Assembly (NCBI RefSeq): GCF_030546805.1
Contig: NZ_JAUOPC010000004.1
Span: 124,001 to 188,000 of the forward strand
DNA: 64,000 nt
From: Cyclobacterium sp. 1_MG-2023
GTDB taxonomy: Bacteria > Bacteroidota > Bacteroidia > Cytophagales > Cyclobacteriaceae
Direction: 5' to 3'
Shown here: positions 62,595 to 64,000 of the stretch, one piece after another
How positions within the stretch are numbered: the stretch's first letter is position 1
How the letters are laid out: each line of letters starts with the position of its first letter
The notes under the pieces: model-generated
Told to the model about the DNA's origin: nothing
What the model saw: only the letters and a program-made list of their open reading frames with translations
The model's database searches: none
Translations under genes and position numbers: made by a program

Positions 62595-63656
62595 ATGAGT
62601 AATATAAATCCCGCAATCAGGCAATTATTACATGATGGGACCGTGATACCTGCCCATCCATTGGCTTTAAATGCAGAAAGAGAACTTGACGAGAAATACC
62701 AACGTGCATTGTCTCGCTATTATATCGCTTCCGGAGCCGGAGGAATGGCAGTGGGTGTACACAGTACCCAATTTGAAATTAGGGAAAAGAAATATGGACT
62801 TTTTGAGCCGGTATTAAGAATGGCCATGGAAGAAGTCAAAGCAGCTGCCATCACCAGACCTTTTGCAATGGTGGCAGGTATTGTAGGTGATACCAATCAG
62901 GCAGTAGCTGAGGCTTCTTTGGCAAAGGACTTGGGATATGACCTAGGTTTGCTTAGTGCGGGCGGCTTGGGAGATTGGTCAGAAAAGGATTTGATTAAAA
63001 GAGCAGAAAAAGTAGCAGAGGTGATGCCTATTTTTGGTTTTTATCTTCAGCCATCTGCCGGAGGCCGACTGTTGAGCTATGATTTCTGGAAGGATTTTGC
63101 TGATATTCCTAATGTTCAGGCCATTAAAATGGCTCCTTTTAACAGGTACCAGTCATTGGATGTGGTTAGGGCCGTTTGTTCTTCTAGTCGACATAAAGAA
63201 ATTGCCTTGTATACCGGAAATGATGACAATATCGTGGCAGACCTTCTTACGCCTTTTACCTTCATGGTCAATGGAGAAAAAATCACTAAAAGAGTGGTTG
63301 GTGGTTTACTGGGGCATTGGGCAGTATGGACCACTAAAGCTGTTGAACTTTTGGAGAAGATAAAGGAATGCCGTGACAACAACCTTTCTGCCATGCCGGA
63401 ATTGCTTGAGTTGGGCGTTCAAATAACAGATTCCAATGCAGTTATTTTTGATCCAAAACATCAATTCAAAGGATGTATCCCCGGTATCCATGAAGTACTG
63501 AGACGACAGGGCTTACTTCAGGGAACTTGGTGCCTCAATCCAAATGAAGTACTTTCTCCCGGCCAATCAGAAGAAATCGACCGGGTCTATGAAGCTTATC
63601 CTTGGTTGAATGATGATGCCTTTGTGAAAGAAAACCTTCAAAACTTCCTTTCATAG
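62595..63656 (+). CDS. Dihydrodipicolinate synthase superfamily lyase/aldolase
   Basis: 353 residues, longer than DapA (~290). TIM-barrel landmarks are GTVIPAHPLALN, GAGGMAVGVHSTQFE, LGYDLGLLSAGG, FGFYLQPSAGG with the active-site Tyr, and the Schiff-base Lys178 in NVQAIKMAPFNRYQ. The usual glycine-rich GTTGE motif is replaced by GVHSTQFE, so lysine biosynthesis is unlikely. Relatives cleave keto sugar acids, acylpyruvates or sialate. It closes the operon with the NRAMP-like and epimerase genes. Confidence 0.85.
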   Translation: MSNINPAIRQLLHDGTVIPAHPLALNAERELDEKYQRALSRYYIASGAGGMAVGVHSTQFEIREKKYGLFEPVLRMAMEEVKAAAITRPFAMVAGIVGDTNQAVAEASLAKDLGYDLGLLSAGGLGDWSEKDLIKRAEKVAEVMPIFGFYLQPSAGGRLLSYDFWKDFADIPNVQAIKMAPFNRYQSLDVVRAVCSSSRHKEIALYTGNDDNIVADLLTPFTFMVNGEKITKRVVGGLLGHWAVWTTKAVELLEKIKECRDNNLSAMPELLELGVQITDSNAVIFDPKHQFKGCIPGIHEVLRRQGLLQGTWCLNPNEVLSPGQSEEIDRVYEAYPWLNDDAFVKENLQNFLS

Positions 63657-63657
63657 G

Positions 63658-64000
63658 CTAGTATTTCAAGAAATATTCAAAGAAATTGTAAATGATTGCA
63701 TTGGATTCCGGGTTGGGGGAGTGTTCCGGTCGATTACTCATCCCTACACGGTCCTTGTAATCATACAATTTATTTGCCTTGATGCTTTGGTTCAATGGAA
63801 CCCATCGATGCTCCCCGTCCTCTTCTCCTCCGGAGACTAAAAAAGGGCGGGGAGCCATTAATACATGAAGTTCGTGAAGATCTCTGTTGTCTTTCAAGAG
63901 TTGAAGGTAGGTACCCCTCGCAGGGTTTGCTGCATTAGGTACACCTCTCTCCCTTCTAGGCCTAGGATGATAGCCTAAGTACCAAGGTTCCCAGTAATTG
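63658..64000 (-). CDS. Alpha/beta-hydrolase family protein, C-terminal part (cut by window end)
   Basis: The frame is open to base 64000, giving 113 visible residues. LHELHVLMAPRPFLVSGGEED corresponds to the strand and acidic turn of a hydrolase, and SNRPEHSPNPES carries the likely catalytic His, followed by IYNFFEYFLKY and the stop. The pattern resembles carbohydrate or acetyl-xylan esterase-like proteins, but the nucleophile part is beyond the edge. It converges on the DHDPS-like gene with a one-base gap, which may indicate a shared sugar-acid pathway. Confidence 0.68.
   Translation of the reverse strand, partial: NYWEPWYLGYHPRPRRERGVPNAANPARGTYLQLLKDNRDLHELHVLMAPRPFLVSGGEEDGEHRWVPLNQSIKANKLYDYKDRVGMSNRPEHSPNPESNAIIYNFFEYFLKY

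Noticed and set aside
62595-63656. Annotation as DapA (lysine biosynthesis)
   Set aside because: Length and the replaced GTTGE motif argue against it; only the superfamily is supported.

Overview
The window looks like chromosomal DNA from a marine-type Bacteroidota (Cytophagales, most like the Cyclobacteriaceae). The evidence is about 40% GC, weak Shine-Dalgarno sites with several TANNTTTG-like -7 promoter elements, TTG/GTG starts, and typical gene content: an RskA-type anti-sigma factor, ExbB with two ExbD, TonB/BtuB with a surface-type beta-propeller lipoprotein, bactofilin and DUF2721. There is no phage, plasmid or CRISPR array. The only mobile-element traces are a relic of a REP-associated tyrosine transposase and a large REP-like hairpin.

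Layout. 1-5.9 kb: end of dihydrolipoyl dehydrogenase, ECF sigma/anti-sigma pair, DUF2721 protein, threonine aldolase, RarA, a small envelope protein and a TlpA-like thioredoxin. 6-13.9 kb: a heavy-metal efflux locus with adaptor, a CzcA pump fused to its outer-membrane factor, and a histidine kinase/response regulator pair. An identical 11-bp-period direct-repeat box lies in front of both transcription units. 14.2-20.7 kb: methyltransferase, proBA, an AGCS amino-acid:cation symporter and glycerate kinase. 21-27.6 kb: a hybrid histidine kinase, a MarR - ferredoxin reductase - ferredoxin unit, an atypical SDR and a diheme cytochrome c. 27.7-34.4 kb: a vitamin B12 locus with BtuF/BtuC/BtuD-like ABC genes on the minus strand and, divergently, a cobalamin riboswitch followed by a BtuB-like receptor and a BtuG-like beta-propeller lipoprotein.

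34.4-43.9 kb: REP-like hairpin, an envelope gene pair (beta-barrel and LVIVD-repeat lipoprotein), an orphan nucleotidyltransferase-substrate-binding protein, ruvC, and a long plus-strand operon (two processive-type GT2 enzymes, PP2C phosphatase, polysaccharide deacetylase, TatD, asparaginase). 44-48.7 kb: tRNA-Ser(GGA), a transposase relic, hairpin-rich DNA, a PQQ-type sugar dehydrogenase lipoprotein, a zinc-ribbon methyltransferase and about 0.8 kb with no recognisable gene. 48.7-54.2 kb: an ExbB - small membrane protein - ExbD - ExbD energy-transduction operon, then a sulfur locus (persulfide-dioxygenase-like/rhodanese fusion and a YeeE/YedE transporter split in two). 54.3-64 kb: SMC, bactofilin, a peroxiredoxin-fold protein with no peroxidatic cysteine, and a cluster made of an NRAMP-fold transporter without the canonical metal motifs, an NAD-binding epimerase-like protein and a DHDPS-superfamily lyase, facing an alpha/beta hydrolase cut by the window end.

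The most novel-looking material is the NRAMP-like/epimerase/DHDPS cluster (60.3-63.7 kb), the B12 capture locus, the CzcA-outer-membrane-factor fusion with its shared regulator box, and several proteins that keep a family fold but lack its catalytic residues. All family calls come from reading the sequence and translations; no database search was run.
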